Positions 52,157 to 60,904 of a stretch of DNA of 64,000 nucleotides are shown piece by piece. The DNA is taken from assembly GCA_044449065.1 (NCBI GenBank), contig JBIOHP010000005.1:62001-126000 (forward strand), given 5' to 3'. The number at the start of each line of letters is the position of its first letter. Positions within the stretch are counted from its first letter, which is position 1. Both the position numbers and the translations under genes were made by a program. The notes under the pieces are model-generated. The model was not told the origin of the DNA and searched no databases. It saw only the letters and a list, made by a program, of their open reading frames with translations. Source of the DNA: JBIOHP01 sp044449065 (GTDB lineage Bacteria > Bacteroidota > Ignavibacteria > UBA10030 > SZUA-254).

Positions 52157-52813
52157 TTATGCTTTGGGATATTTGGCTAAAATTGTCTCGCCCGCTTTTA
52201 CCCGTTCATTTAAATGCACCATAATGATGGAAGTTTTGGGCATCATGACATCCACTCTTGAGCCAAATTTTATCATTCCAAACCGTTCGCCCATTTTCAC
52301 CTGTTGACCGGGTTGCACTTCCGCAACTATTCGTCGGGCAACCGCACCGGCAACCTGCTTAAACATAACTCTTGTATCTCCATCCGCAAGACCAATATGC
52401 GTGCGTTCATTGCGTTCCGACGATTTATCCTCAAACGCCGCCAGATACTCTCCTTTAACATAACTATAATATTGAACGATCCCGCTGATCGGGAATCGGT
52501 TTACATGGACATCCAGGGGAGACATGAAGATACTCACCTGGAGTGCCGTTTCTTTCAAATATTCCGGTTCAAAAATTTCTTTAATGACGATCACCTTGCC
52601 ATCTGCCGGAGAGAGAATTATCCGGTTCTCAACCGGCGGACGCCGCTCAGGATCCCTGAAAAAATTCAACACCAAAATGGTGACCATGGCCAGCAATACT
52701 AATATACTATATTTTATGGGATCGTTATTAATAAAGATCACCGTAAGCGACCCAATTATCAATAATCCTATAAAATATTTCCAAAGAACATCATAGCCGT
52801 ATCGTGTAAGCAT
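52157..52813 (-). CDS. psd: Phosphatidylserine decarboxylase, short (Psd-A type)
   Basis: 218 residues. N-terminal membrane segments (LWKYFIGLLIIGSLTVIFI, KYSILVLLAMVTILVLNFF), then RIILSPADGKVIVIKEIFEP, SIFMSPLDVHVNRFPISG and the cleavage-site motif KFGSRVDVMMP near residue 182, where serine becomes the pyruvoyl cofactor. It decarboxylates phosphatidylserine to phosphatidylethanolamine. ATG 52813 has AGGATA just upstream; the open frame extends to a TTG at 52825, which I do not use. Confidence 0.93.
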   Translation of the reverse strand: MLTRYGYDVLWKYFIGLLIIGSLTVIFINNDPIKYSILVLLAMVTILVLNFFRDPERRPPVENRIILSPADGKVIVIKEIFEPEYLKETALQVSIFMSPLDVHVNRFPISGIVQYYSYVKGEYLAAFEDKSSERNERTHIGLADGDTRVMFKQVAGAVARRIVAEVQPGQQVKMGERFGMIKFGSRVDVMMPKTSIIMVHLNERVKAGETILAKYPKA

Positions 52814-53184
52814 TATCCTGCACAATTTGTTCTAACAATTTGAAAGGTTTTGGTTGGATAATGAATTGCGATGGCTACCGATCACAAGGGTAAAACCCAT
52901 ATAATCGAATTGCAGGTGTAACGAGGTAAAAAAGAACGATAAAATTGGCTTTATTTGAATATTTTCGTCTTTCACGTGATAATATGATAGCAAAAAACGT
53001 GTTTAAAGTCAAAAATTCGTCATTTCCATCGGATTGATTAAATTTGGCGAGCATGGGACTTAAACGATTTTCTTCCTTTCCCCAGGGAATCCCTGGATTT
53101 CATTCCGGGACAAACTCAGCAGTTGAATTGTTGATAAAAAATCATCATTTTACGAATTAAAATTATCAATACAGCCATTTATTG
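52814..53184. other. Divergent intergenic region
   Basis: This AT-rich stretch lies between psd (minus) and the O-antigen-ligase-like gene (plus) and should hold both promoters. CCAGGGA-A-TCCCTGG is a small palindrome near 53081. No gene is seen. Confidence 0.4.
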
Positions 53185-55266
53185 ATGCCGGCACAGACAA
53201 CTATAAAATCTTCGAAATCGAGATATAGCGATTCGAAGCTTATCCTGCGATCCACTATAGCTCTTTTTGCGATTGTATGTATCGTCACTACAATTAACGT
53301 TAACGACAGCACTCTACTAAAACCGGTCGCTTTTACTCTGGGAACCTGGGCTCTCGCCGTATTCGTATTGTATCTGATCTTCAGTGGAAGGAAGAGCGCA
53401 TTTTCGTTTTCGATAGTTCATTTTTTCATCCTCGCCTATCTGGGGGCGGGTCTTCTATCCATTGTTCGCGCGATTAATACCCACCAGAGTTTCGAAGCTA
53501 TGGCGCAGCAAGTTTGCTGCGCCATCATATTCTTCATCGTTTTTGAAACCCTAACGGAGAAAGATTCGCTTGATGAAATAACAAAGCTGACTCTCCTTGT
53601 TACAGGGCTTGTCTGCGCAATCGGAATCCTCGAGGTTATATCTCCATCATTTTTTTCCCTCGTGGCAATTTCCAATCAACAGGAATATTTTTCGACGTTT
53701 GGGAATTCAACGTATTTCGCCGGTTACCTGGTGATGATTCTTCCGGTAGCGATAGCAACGTTGATAAATATTTCCGGGTGGAACAGAACAAAATTCGCCC
53801 TCATGATTCTTGTGATCAGTATTCTTTATTTGTTGGTGATGACAGAATCGCGCAGCGCCTGGATCGGCGCGCTTGTCTCTATGGGTTTGTTCTTCCTGAT
53901 CAATTATTCGAAAAGCAGCATACGATGGATGTTCCTTGGCGGGTTATGCGCTGCCGCAATTGCAACCTATTTTCTTTTCCCTGAACTGATTCAACGGCGG
54001 CTTTCAACAATATCACTCAATAATCCTGAATCCTCCCTTGCCCGAAGATTATTTTTCTATGAAGGAGCGATTCGGGCATTTTTAGCGTCGCCGGTCATCG
54101 GTAATGGTGTGGGAAATTTCTCTATCGTTCTCCCAAAATTCCGATCGACAAATTATTGGATGTTCAAATCCGAAGATATCGTACCGCACGCCCACAATGA
54201 ATATTTAGAAATCTTATCGGAAACGGGTATTATCGGGTTCACAGTTTTTATCATTATCCTTGTTCTTACGTTTAAATCCATTGGACGCTTCGTCAAGAAT
54301 CAATCCGGTGAAAGAAGGACATTGCTCATTGGTTATCTTGGTTCTCTCATAGGTGTATTAATAGATAACATGGGCAGCTTGAATTTACGGACGATTCCGG
54401 TCATAATGGGTTTTTGGATGTTCCTTGCCCTTGCATTACGCACATCGGAGATCAAAATAATTACAGTTCCATTTCGTTTATCCAGGGGGCTTTGGAAATT
54501 ACGCTACTCACCTTTTATTGGTTATGGAGTTTATTTGCTGTGGGCGATTCCAGGAATCATTGATCGCTATATCACCGATAAAAGTTTCTTTGAGGGCTTG
54601 CAATCCGATTATCAAGGGACAATGGAAATTGCGAATGAGAAATTTAGCGACGCTGTAAAACGCAGCCCCGATAACGCTCCGGCAAGATTTTATTATTCAT
54701 CAACCCTCATGTTAACAAGTCATTTTCAGGAAGCAGTTGAAAACTGCACAGTTCTGCTGAAAACATATCCCTATTACCCAAAAGCAAAACTTATCCGCGC
54801 TGTTTCGGCATTCAGTCTCAATGATACAACTATGGCTTTGAAAGATATAGCAGACGAGATGAAGCTGGAGACAGAACCCCTCACGTTATATTACGCATCA
54901 TTTTTTGCTTACAGGATGGATAAGCCCGCTGTTGAGTACCGGTACGTTTCGGAATTGATCCGGAACAGTCTGTTGAGCAAGAATCCTGATTACGTAAGCC
55001 AGGCAATCGAACGGTATTCTATCCTTAATGTCGGAATGCAGGATACCCTCGCCTGCGATAGTATGTTCACGCAACTCTGCGCAAAGTTTCCGAAGAATGG
55101 AGATATACTCTCATCGATAGCGGAAGGGTATGCAGAGATGGGAAAATTTAATAAAGCTATGGAAATACTCAACCGCGCGTTAGCTATTGACGGGTTAGAA
55201 GATAAAATAAAAGATCGTCTCAGCGCTTTATCGGCTAAATTGAAAGCCGTTGAAGCACCCCGATGA
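53185..55266 (+). CDS. O-antigen ligase/polymerase (Wzy)-like membrane protein with TPR tail
   Basis: About 693 residues. Around 11 membrane segments in the first 470 residues, with the O-antigen_lig_E region: EYFSTFGNSTYFAGYLVMIL, RSAWIGALVSMGLFFLINYS, SLARRLFFYEGAIRAF, SPVIGNGVGNFSIVLPK and HAHNEYLEILSETGIIGFTV. The HNEYLE segment is typical of ligases or polymerases of the Wzy/WaaL superfamily. The C-terminal 220 residues have TPR-type repeats (NAPARFYYSSTLMLTSHFQE, FPKNGDILSSIAEGYAEMGK). The start is ATG 53185; TTG 53182 is one codon earlier. A role in glycan polymerisation is inferred. Confidence 0.88.
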   Translation: MPAQTTIKSSKSRYSDSKLILRSTIALFAIVCIVTTINVNDSTLLKPVAFTLGTWALAVFVLYLIFSGRKSAFSFSIVHFFILAYLGAGLLSIVRAINTHQSFEAMAQQVCCAIIFFIVFETLTEKDSLDEITKLTLLVTGLVCAIGILEVISPSFFSLVAISNQQEYFSTFGNSTYFAGYLVMILPVAIATLINISGWNRTKFALMILVISILYLLVMTESRSAWIGALVSMGLFFLINYSKSSIRWMFLGGLCAAAIATYFLFPELIQRRLSTISLNNPESSLARRLFFYEGAIRAFLASPVIGNGVGNFSIVLPKFRSTNYWMFKSEDIVPHAHNEYLEILSETGIIGFTVFIIILVLTFKSIGRFVKNQSGERRTLLIGYLGSLIGVLIDNMGSLNLRTIPVIMGFWMFLALALRTSEIKIITVPFRLSRGLWKLRYSPFIGYGVYLLWAIPGIIDRYITDKSFFEGLQSDYQGTMEIANEKFSDAVKRSPDNAPARFYYSSTLMLTSHFQEAVENCTVLLKTYPYYPKAKLIRAVSAFSLNDTTMALKDIADEMKLETEPLTLYYASFFAYRMDKPAVEYRYVSELIRNSLLSKNPDYVSQAIERYSILNVGMQDTLACDSMFTQLCAKFPKNGDILSSIAEGYAEMGKFNKAMEILNRALAIDGLEDKIKDRLSALSAKLKAVEAPR

Positions 55267-55394
55267 CTCGATTAAGAGGTGCCAACGACCAAAATTCATC
55301 GAATTTCGTTTGCAAGAGAACAAAATTTTTAATACCTTTATATGCATCGGATGCGAAATGGTACCATGCCATTGAAATTTATCCTCCAGAATAA

Positions 55395-55406
55395 TACACC
55401 GGTGTA
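55395..55406. promoter_or_regulatory. Perfect 12-bp palindrome upstream of tRNA-Gln
   Basis: TACACCGGTGTA is 24 bases upstream of the tRNA. It could be an operator or chance; I have no family to assign it to. Confidence 0.25.
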
Positions 55407-55430
55407 CGTCGATATCAATGAATTTTTAAT

Positions 55431-55503
55431 TGCCCGGTGGTGTAATTGGCAACACACTTGACTCTGGATCAAGGAAGTCTAGGTTCGAGTCCTAGCCGGG
55501 CAG
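55431..55503 (+). tRNA. tRNA-Gln (anticodon CTG)
   Basis: 73 bases. Acceptor TGCCCGG / CCGGGCA with discriminator G; D arm GTGTAATTGGCAACAC; anticodon stem CTTGA / TCAAG with loop CTCTGGA, anticodon CTG at 55464-55466; T arm CTAGG-TTCGAGT-CCTAG. The 3' CCA is not encoded. Confidence 0.97.
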
Positions 55504-55507
55504 CAAT

Positions 55508-55534
55508 AAAGGGCGCTTTTTGAGCGTCCTTTGT
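55508..55534 (+). terminator. Hairpin after tRNA-Gln
   Basis: AAAGGGCGCT-N5-AGCGTCCTTT is a 10-bp stem with one G-U pair, just after the tRNA. The U-tract is weak (TTTGTCTTT). Confidence 0.65.
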
Positions 55535-55594
55535 CTTTAGATGTAAAAAATCTTACCGGTATCGTTCAATCCGCCCCCGACCTTCTCAGAATAT

Positions 55595-55623
55595 TTGAAT
55601 TTTCCTTAAATCTTTCCTACATT
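55595..55623 (+). promoter_or_regulatory. Candidate promoter of the molybdenum hydroxylase operon
   Basis: TTGAAT (55595-55600), 17 bases, TACATT (55618-55623), 70 bases upstream of the small-subunit start. The boxes are imperfect, so confidence is moderate. Confidence 0.5.
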
Positions 55624-55693
55624 TTTCAGTAACAGAAGATTGTAAAAACCTTTATTCCAATGAATTCCACAAGCGATTATAAAGGGCACACCA

Positions 55694-56170
55694 ATGGACG
55701 AAACAATTAAATTTAATCTCAACGGCAAAGAAACCAGCTTCACAGGCGATAGCAGCCGCATGCTCTTATGGGTATTGCGAATAAATCTCGGGTTAACCGG
55801 AACCAAGTATGGATGCGGTGAAAGTTTTTGCGGCGCGTGCACGGTGATTGTTGAGAATGAGGCGGTGCGTTCATGTCAAACTCCGGTTAAATTTGTCAAC
55901 GGAAAAAAGGTTCTCACCATCGAAGGATTATCGAACAATGGTAAACTGCATCCGTTACAGACAGCTTTTATCCAAAACGACGCCATGCAATGCGGATACT
56001 GCACCCCGGGTATGATAATGAACGCCTACGCGTTTCTGAAAAAAAATCCCAAGCCCTCGTCGTCGGATATTCTAACGGGAATGGACGATAATTTTTGCAG
56101 GTGCGGAGCGCACACGCGTATCGTTAGAGCAATCCGGGACGCTGCGAAATCGATGGAAGGAGGAATGTAA
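55694..56170 (+). CDS. (2Fe-2S) small subunit of a xanthine dehydrogenase-family enzyme
   Basis: 158 residues, isoquinoline 1-oxidoreductase alpha (IorA)-like. The N-terminal plant-ferredoxin domain has CGCGESFCGACTVIVENEAV, then RSC; the C-terminal four-helix domain has MQCGYCTPGMIMNAYAFLKK and NFCRCGAHTRIVRAIRDA. These are the two [2Fe-2S] clusters that pass electrons from the Mo site. There is no signal peptide of its own, so it may be exported in complex with the large subunit. One base separates the two genes. No FAD subunit is present. Confidence 0.95.
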   Translation: MDETIKFNLNGKETSFTGDSSRMLLWVLRINLGLTGTKYGCGESFCGACTVIVENEAVRSCQTPVKFVNGKKVLTIEGLSNNGKLHPLQTAFIQNDAMQCGYCTPGMIMNAYAFLKKNPKPSSSDILTGMDDNFCRCGAHTRIVRAIRDAAKSMEGGM

Positions 56171-56171
56171 T

Positions 56172-58322
56172 ATGGAAAACCAACAATCGTTAGATTTCGA
56201 ACTACCCTACGGGACGCCCAATCTTACGTTAGACCGGCGCCAATTTCTAAAAATTACGGGAAGTGGAATTTTCCTTCTGTTCACCATCGGGGATTTATCG
56301 CTTCTTGCACAGGAAAGGTTACGCAGAAATCTCCCCACCGATTTTAACGCGTTTCTTAATATAGGAGAAAACGGACGCGTCGCGTGTTACACCGGAAAGA
56401 TTGAAATGGGACAGGGTGTTGTTACTTCCCTCGCCCAAATGCTGGCTGATGAATTAGACGTAACATTGGAAGCAATCGATATGGTCATGGGAGACACCGA
56501 ACTTTGTCCATGGGATATGGGGACTTTCGGATCGATGTCGACACGATTTTTTGGTCCAGCTCTGCGATCCGCTGGCGCTGAAGCAAGAAGCGTTCTTTTA
56601 GAATTAGCATCCGAAGAACTCAAAGTTCCTTCGAAGAACCTGGTAACAAAGAATGGGATTGTTTTCGACAAAACCAACAAAGACCATCAGATTACCTACG
56701 CCAATCTTGCAAAAGGGAAAAAGATTGTAAAACATGCTACCGGAAAATCGGTTTTGAAATCGGTTTCGGAATTTACGGCAATAAACAAGTCCACTCTCCG
56801 GGTTGACGCCGAGGTAAAGGTTACCGGAAAAGCAAAATATGCCGGGGATGTTCAACTCCCTGGGATGCTGTACGCAAAAATACTCCGTCCCCCTGCTCAT
56901 GGCGCCAAGTTTATCGATGTTGACGTCTCCGAAGCGAAAAGCGTACCGGGCGTCCAAATCGTCCGCGATGGCGATCTTGTAGCCGCCCTGCATAAATATC
57001 CCGACGCCGCGGAGTTTGCCCTTTCTAAAATCAAGGCGAAATTCGATAACTCCAAATCGGACCTTACCGATAAAAATATTTTCGATCATCTGTTAAAAGT
57101 CGCCCCGGAAGGAAAAGCTATAGCGCAAGAAGGCGATCTTGAGAAAGGGAAAAAAGAATCGGGTTCAATCATAGACGAAACATATTTGAATGATTATGTA
57201 GCGCATTCGCCGATGGAGCCGCATACCGCAGTGGTAAGCATCGAGGGATCCTCGGCAACAGTTTGGGCGTCGACACAAACGCCATTCAGCGCGAAGGATG
57301 AAGTCGCCAAAGAACTTGGCTTTTCTCCCGAGAACGTTCGTGTGAAGCCATCGTTTGTTGGCGGCGGCTTTGGCGGAAAATCCCGAAACCTGCAGGCGGT
57401 TGAAGCCGCTCGCCTTGCAAAACTAAGCGGGAAACCGGTGCAGGTCGCATGGACAAGAGAAGAAGAATTCTTTTACGATTCGTTTCGCCCGGCGGCAATT
57501 GTGAAAATTCATTCCGGTGTGACCAACGAAGGAAAAATTGGTTTTTGGGATTATAATGTGTATTTCGCAGGCGAACGCGGCGCGGAGCATTTTTATAATA
57601 TCCCGAATCATAAGACGACCTCCTTCAATTCCTCGTGGATGGGATCGCCGGATTCTCATCCGTTCGCGACCGGACCCTGGAGAGCGCCGGGGAACAACAC
57701 CAATACATTCGCCAGAGAATCACAGATCGATATCATGGCTGCAAAAGCGGGTGTGGATCCGCTGGAATTCCGCATGAACAACCTGACCGACCCGAAAATG
57801 AAGAACGTGCTGCAAACCGCAGCGAAAAAATTCGGATGGATTCCGGGAAAAGCCCCAAGCGTCAGAGGTTGGGGCATCGCGCTTGGAGTAGACGCGGGCA
57901 CCTCCGTCGCGACGATTGCAGAGGTTGCGGTCGATAAGAAAACCGGAAGCGTTAAAGTGAAGCGCGTGGTGTGCGCGCAGGATATGGGATTGGCAATTAA
58001 CCCGGAAGGCGCCGCGATTCAAATGGAAGGATGCATCATGATGGGGCTTGGATACGCCCTTTCGGAAGGGATCCATTTCGAGGCGGGAAAAATATCCGAT
58101 ATTAATTATGATACGTATGAGCTTCCGAGGTTTTCCTGGCTGCCAGAGATAGAGACAGTTATTATTGATAATAAAAATTCCGATCCCCAGGGCGGCGGCG
58201 AACCCGCGATAGTTACGATGGGAGCCGTGATCGCGAATGCAATTTTCGATGCAACGGGCGCCCGGTTATTCCAGCTTCCGATGAACGAAGAGCGAATTAA
58301 AAAGGCGCTGGAGAAGGGTTAA
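56172..58322 (+). CDS. Molybdopterin-binding subunit of a xanthine dehydrogenase-family enzyme (IorB-like)
   Basis: 716 residues. A Tat-type signal starts at residue about 20: LDRRQFLKITGSGIFLLF (RRxFLK). The aldehyde-oxidase a/b hammerhead is at about residues 200-300 (KVTGKAKYAGDVQLPGMLYA). Moco-binding loops are GGGFGGKSRNLQAVEAARLA and GPWRAPGNNTNTFARESQ, and the catalytic Glu is in GGGEPAIVTMGAVIANAIF near 680. It hydroxylates an aldehyde or N-heterocycle with water as oxygen source. The Tat signal places it in the periplasm, consistent with the single-subunit-pair IorAB type. Substrate is unknown. Confidence 0.95.
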   Translation: MENQQSLDFELPYGTPNLTLDRRQFLKITGSGIFLLFTIGDLSLLAQERLRRNLPTDFNAFLNIGENGRVACYTGKIEMGQGVVTSLAQMLADELDVTLEAIDMVMGDTELCPWDMGTFGSMSTRFFGPALRSAGAEARSVLLELASEELKVPSKNLVTKNGIVFDKTNKDHQITYANLAKGKKIVKHATGKSVLKSVSEFTAINKSTLRVDAEVKVTGKAKYAGDVQLPGMLYAKILRPPAHGAKFIDVDVSEAKSVPGVQIVRDGDLVAALHKYPDAAEFALSKIKAKFDNSKSDLTDKNIFDHLLKVAPEGKAIAQEGDLEKGKKESGSIIDETYLNDYVAHSPMEPHTAVVSIEGSSATVWASTQTPFSAKDEVAKELGFSPENVRVKPSFVGGGFGGKSRNLQAVEAARLAKLSGKPVQVAWTREEEFFYDSFRPAAIVKIHSGVTNEGKIGFWDYNVYFAGERGAEHFYNIPNHKTTSFNSSWMGSPDSHPFATGPWRAPGNNTNTFARESQIDIMAAKAGVDPLEFRMNNLTDPKMKNVLQTAAKKFGWIPGKAPSVRGWGIALGVDAGTSVATIAEVAVDKKTGSVKVKRVVCAQDMGLAINPEGAAIQMEGCIMMGLGYALSEGIHFEAGKISDINYDTYELPRFSWLPEIETVIIDNKNSDPQGGGEPAIVTMGAVIANAIFDATGARLFQLPMNEERIKKALEKG

Positions 58323-58451
58323 TATCCTTTTCTGAAGCGATTCTATTTCATGAGAGGGATACTTTTCTATTATGTAGTGGGGTGAGGTTCTGGTGATAAA
58401 AAAAGGGGGCGTCCAAGTTGTGACCTACACCGTTGAACGAGATGGAGAGAC

Positions 58452-58560
58452 TATGTGAAAACTCCAATTCATCTTTCAGTCAAGATTCGATTTATCGCAA
58501 TGTGCACCGATATAAGGAGATCGCGACGCGGTGAAACTGCTCGCGATGACTTTTCACACA
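58452..58560. repeat. Dispersed repeat, copy E (TGTGAAAA ends)
   Basis: TGTGAAAACTCCAATTC at the left and ATGACTTTTCACACA at the right give 8-bp terminal inverted repeats. The core CCGATATAAGGAGATCGCGA is followed by a short inverted segment ending CTCGCGATGAC. It lies 3' of the molybdenum hydroxylase operon. Confidence 0.75.
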
Positions 58561-58578
58561 GCATCTGAATCTCGTTTT

Positions 58579-58653
58579 TCCAGGCGGTCATGATCCACAC
58601 CATGACCGGAATAAAATGAAAAAGTTGTCATGAAATGGTTCATGACACCCCGG
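58579..58653. repeat. Second dispersed repeat, uninterrupted copy
   Basis: CCAGGCGGTCATGATCCACA with CCATGACCGG, then ATAAAATGAAA and GTTGTCATGAAATGGTTCAT. It has two hairpins (GGTCATG/CATGACC and TGTCATGA/TCATGACA). The same unit occurs at 61590-61792, where it is split by a 119-bp insertion. Confidence 0.8.
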
Positions 58654-58703
58654 CAAAGTAACTTTTAGGATGTAACCTACAGCGTTGAACGAGATTTAGA
58701 ATC

Positions 58704-58783
58704 TGTGTGAAAACTCTGATTCCCCGTTTAAATAAGATTCAAAGTTTTGCAATTTGCATCGATATGAGGAGATTTTTCACACA
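58704..58783. repeat. Dispersed repeat, copy F (short form)
   Basis: TGTGTGAAAA / TTTTCACACA are perfect 10-bp terminal inverted repeats. The core CGATATGAGGAGAT is present, but the hairpin between GGAGAT and the right end is missing, so this is an internally deleted form. The prefix CGTTGAACGAGAT before it also precedes copy E. I see no gene in 58323-58978. Confidence 0.78.
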
Positions 58784-58978
58784 AATTGCTTAGTGTGGGG
58801 CGCGTAGTGTGGTTGTTAAAGGGCTCTCGATATCGGAAGCCTTTTTAATTCAGAACTATTGCAGGAAGTATTTCTTTAAAATTAAAGGTCGGTCGCCCGG
58901 CTTGGTCTCTTTTTTCTAATGAAATATAGCAAACGATACTAGCTCCATAACGCGGGTCCGGGACACAACCCAAACAAC

Positions 58979-59869
58979 TTAAGGATTTTTTCCTCTTTCG
59001 TTTTGATCCATACTCTTGATAAGTTCATCAACCTCCTCAATCGAAGGCCGGTCATCGCTCAGAAAGTAATTGGTTGGGAACTCCACGATTTTCAGGTACG
59101 CTGCTTTTTCCCCTTCCTCATCCTGGATATCTTTCAGAGTGATGGCAAATCTGTGGTGATCGCGCAAATAGGTGTAATCTGAAAATGGCGTATCGAAATA
59201 CGAGACCTCGAAATCTTCAACATCCTTCAACGAATCATCGCGAACATCCGTTTCCAGTTCGACTGCATTTTCGCCAAACGATTTCAGCGAAATATGAATC
59301 TTGTGAGTATCTTTTTTCGCCTCGTCGTTTGAGATAAGTAGAGCGTTGTACGATTCACCTTTTTTCAAGATGAAGCTTGCAAATGTCTGCTTCGCATTCG
59401 CCTCAATCAGTTGTTCCTCAGATTGAACAATCTCTTGCGCGAATGAAATCAAATCATCGAGCGCTTTACGCCGTTCGTGAGGATCGTGGAGCTTATCGGC
59501 CTGCCCCGCAAACACATCGAAAAACACGCGCGGATTAAAATGACCTTTGGCATTATCGTAAAAGAGCCTGAGTGTCGCGATGCGCGAGCGGAGATCGAGC
59601 TTGGAATTCAAGACACTCGACAGCAATATTTTGTAGCTTTCCGTTTTAAAATTCAGCTCAAATTCTTCCCGCTGGTGCAAGAGTTGAAAAACATCCTCCC
59701 GTAACTTTATTTGAGATTCAAGTTGGCGGCTTCTCTCCTGCTGCCAGGAACTGAATATCCCGATCGCGGTTGCCAGGACGGTGACGAGACCGGTTAATTG
59801 AGCGAAAGAAATTCCCCGTCGTTTGCTCTCAGATTTATCTTCGAGTTGTTCTTGTGTATTTTTCTCCAT
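58979..59869 (-). CDS. Hypothetical membrane-anchored protein
   Basis: 296 residues, unrecognised. One membrane segment near the N-terminus (ISFAQLTGLVTVLATAIGIF), then a charged helical region with a probable coiled coil (SSWQQERSRQLESQIKLRED, VFQLLHQREEFELNF), a helical middle with RSRIATLRLFYDNAKGHFN, and a beta-rich C-terminal part (YFDTPFSDYTYLRDHHRFAI). The layout resembles small sensors or effectors with a membrane anchor and cytosolic body, but no domain is named. It is isolated between repeats and a gap, which fits an accessory gene. Confidence 0.75.
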   Translation of the reverse strand: MEKNTQEQLEDKSESKRRGISFAQLTGLVTVLATAIGIFSSWQQERSRQLESQIKLREDVFQLLHQREEFELNFKTESYKILLSSVLNSKLDLRSRIATLRLFYDNAKGHFNPRVFFDVFAGQADKLHDPHERRKALDDLISFAQEIVQSEEQLIEANAKQTFASFILKKGESYNALLISNDEAKKDTHKIHISLKSFGENAVELETDVRDDSLKDVEDFEVSYFDTPFSDYTYLRDHHRFAITLKDIQDEEGEKAAYLKIVEFPTNYFLSDDRPSIEEVDELIKSMDQNERGKNP

Positions 59870-60319
59870 ACCAGTAATCTTAGCTTATTGTATGATTTGA
59901 TCATTTTGAGCAGGCCGCCCTACGCATAGGTTTTTGGGCCGCTGCTGGCTCCAGATTGGACAAATTTACGTATTTATTCCTTCTAGTCCAATTCAGATCA
60001 CTCACGCCACGAATCGCTACGTGATTTGGTAATTGAGAGAGGTTAAATGCCAAAATTCAATATTCCCCGAATCCTACAAATTTAGCTCCAAATATCGTTT
60101 TGTATCTTATAGATAAGATCAATAAAATCAATGCCTTGGAATTCCAAGAACAAACTTCAAACGGAGGGAGCGAATTAAGGGGAACTGTTAATAATGAAGT
60201 ATTGTTAATCACGCTTGTAAGATTCTTTATCAGATAAAACTATCTGATAACAGGTCTTCACAAAAATACACCCCAGATTATCTTAACTCATTTTATCAAC
60301 GCTTAATCCAGGAGTCCTT
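59870..60319. other. Gap without a supported gene
   Basis: 450 bases, mostly AT-rich. No ORF, hairpin or repeat stands out except ACTATCTGATAA-type inverted bases near 60235. The promoter of the 60320 gene is probably at its 3' end. Confidence 0.4.
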
Positions 60320-60733
60320 ATGCGAAGATTTATAATATTGTTCGCCGTCGCATTGTTCGTAACGGCAATTGCAGTTCAGGCGGGAGAAACATCCACGCGT
60401 TTCAAAAAACAGCATCTGAAGCAGACGGAGGAGAATCTCGTCAGCGTCTTGAACAACAACAGCAGTCCCTCCATGCAGGCGTCTGCTGCGCAAACCATCA
60501 GGGAATTGGAATGGTCATTTCCCGAGGAATCGTTTGATTCTTTTGTTGAACCGTTAATGCGCATTGTAAAAGATGAAACTTCAGACACGCAGGTACGCAT
60601 TCTGGCGGCAATTGCGCTGGACGGGCTTCACTCAGATACCGGAGACGGCGCCATCGAAAGCGTCGCAAAAGGAGCCGGCGATAAGAGCGTAAAGACCTTG
60701 TGCGCAGCATTGTTAGTCAAGTCCGGCAAATAG
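60320..60733 (+). CDS. Small exported protein of unknown function with HEAT-like helices
   Basis: 137 residues. Signal peptide RRFIILFAVALFVTAIAVQA; the mature part is helical with AAQTIRELEWSFPEESFDSF, VRILAAIALDGLHSDTGDGA and SVKTLCAALLVKSGK, which read like short HEAT repeats. It probably mediates contacts in the periplasm. Ribosome-binding site CAGGAG lies 7 nt upstream of ATG 60320. Confidence 0.75.
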   Translation: MRRFIILFAVALFVTAIAVQAGETSTRFKKQHLKQTEENLVSVLNNNSSPSMQASAAQTIRELEWSFPEESFDSFVEPLMRIVKDETSDTQVRILAAIALDGLHSDTGDGAIESVAKGAGDKSVKTLCAALLVKSGK

Positions 60734-60904
60734 AGGGAAAATAATCACGAGCCGTTAACCCCTTCTGACTAAACAAATGCCTCTTCCGGTTAATATTTAC
60801 CTAAGCGGGATCTTTATGTAGGGCTTCTGCCTCCTGGTAGAAGCATCAAGACCGTCCCTTGCATGGTAATGAAGATACCGGGTATCGTAGTTGACATCTC
60901 CTTA

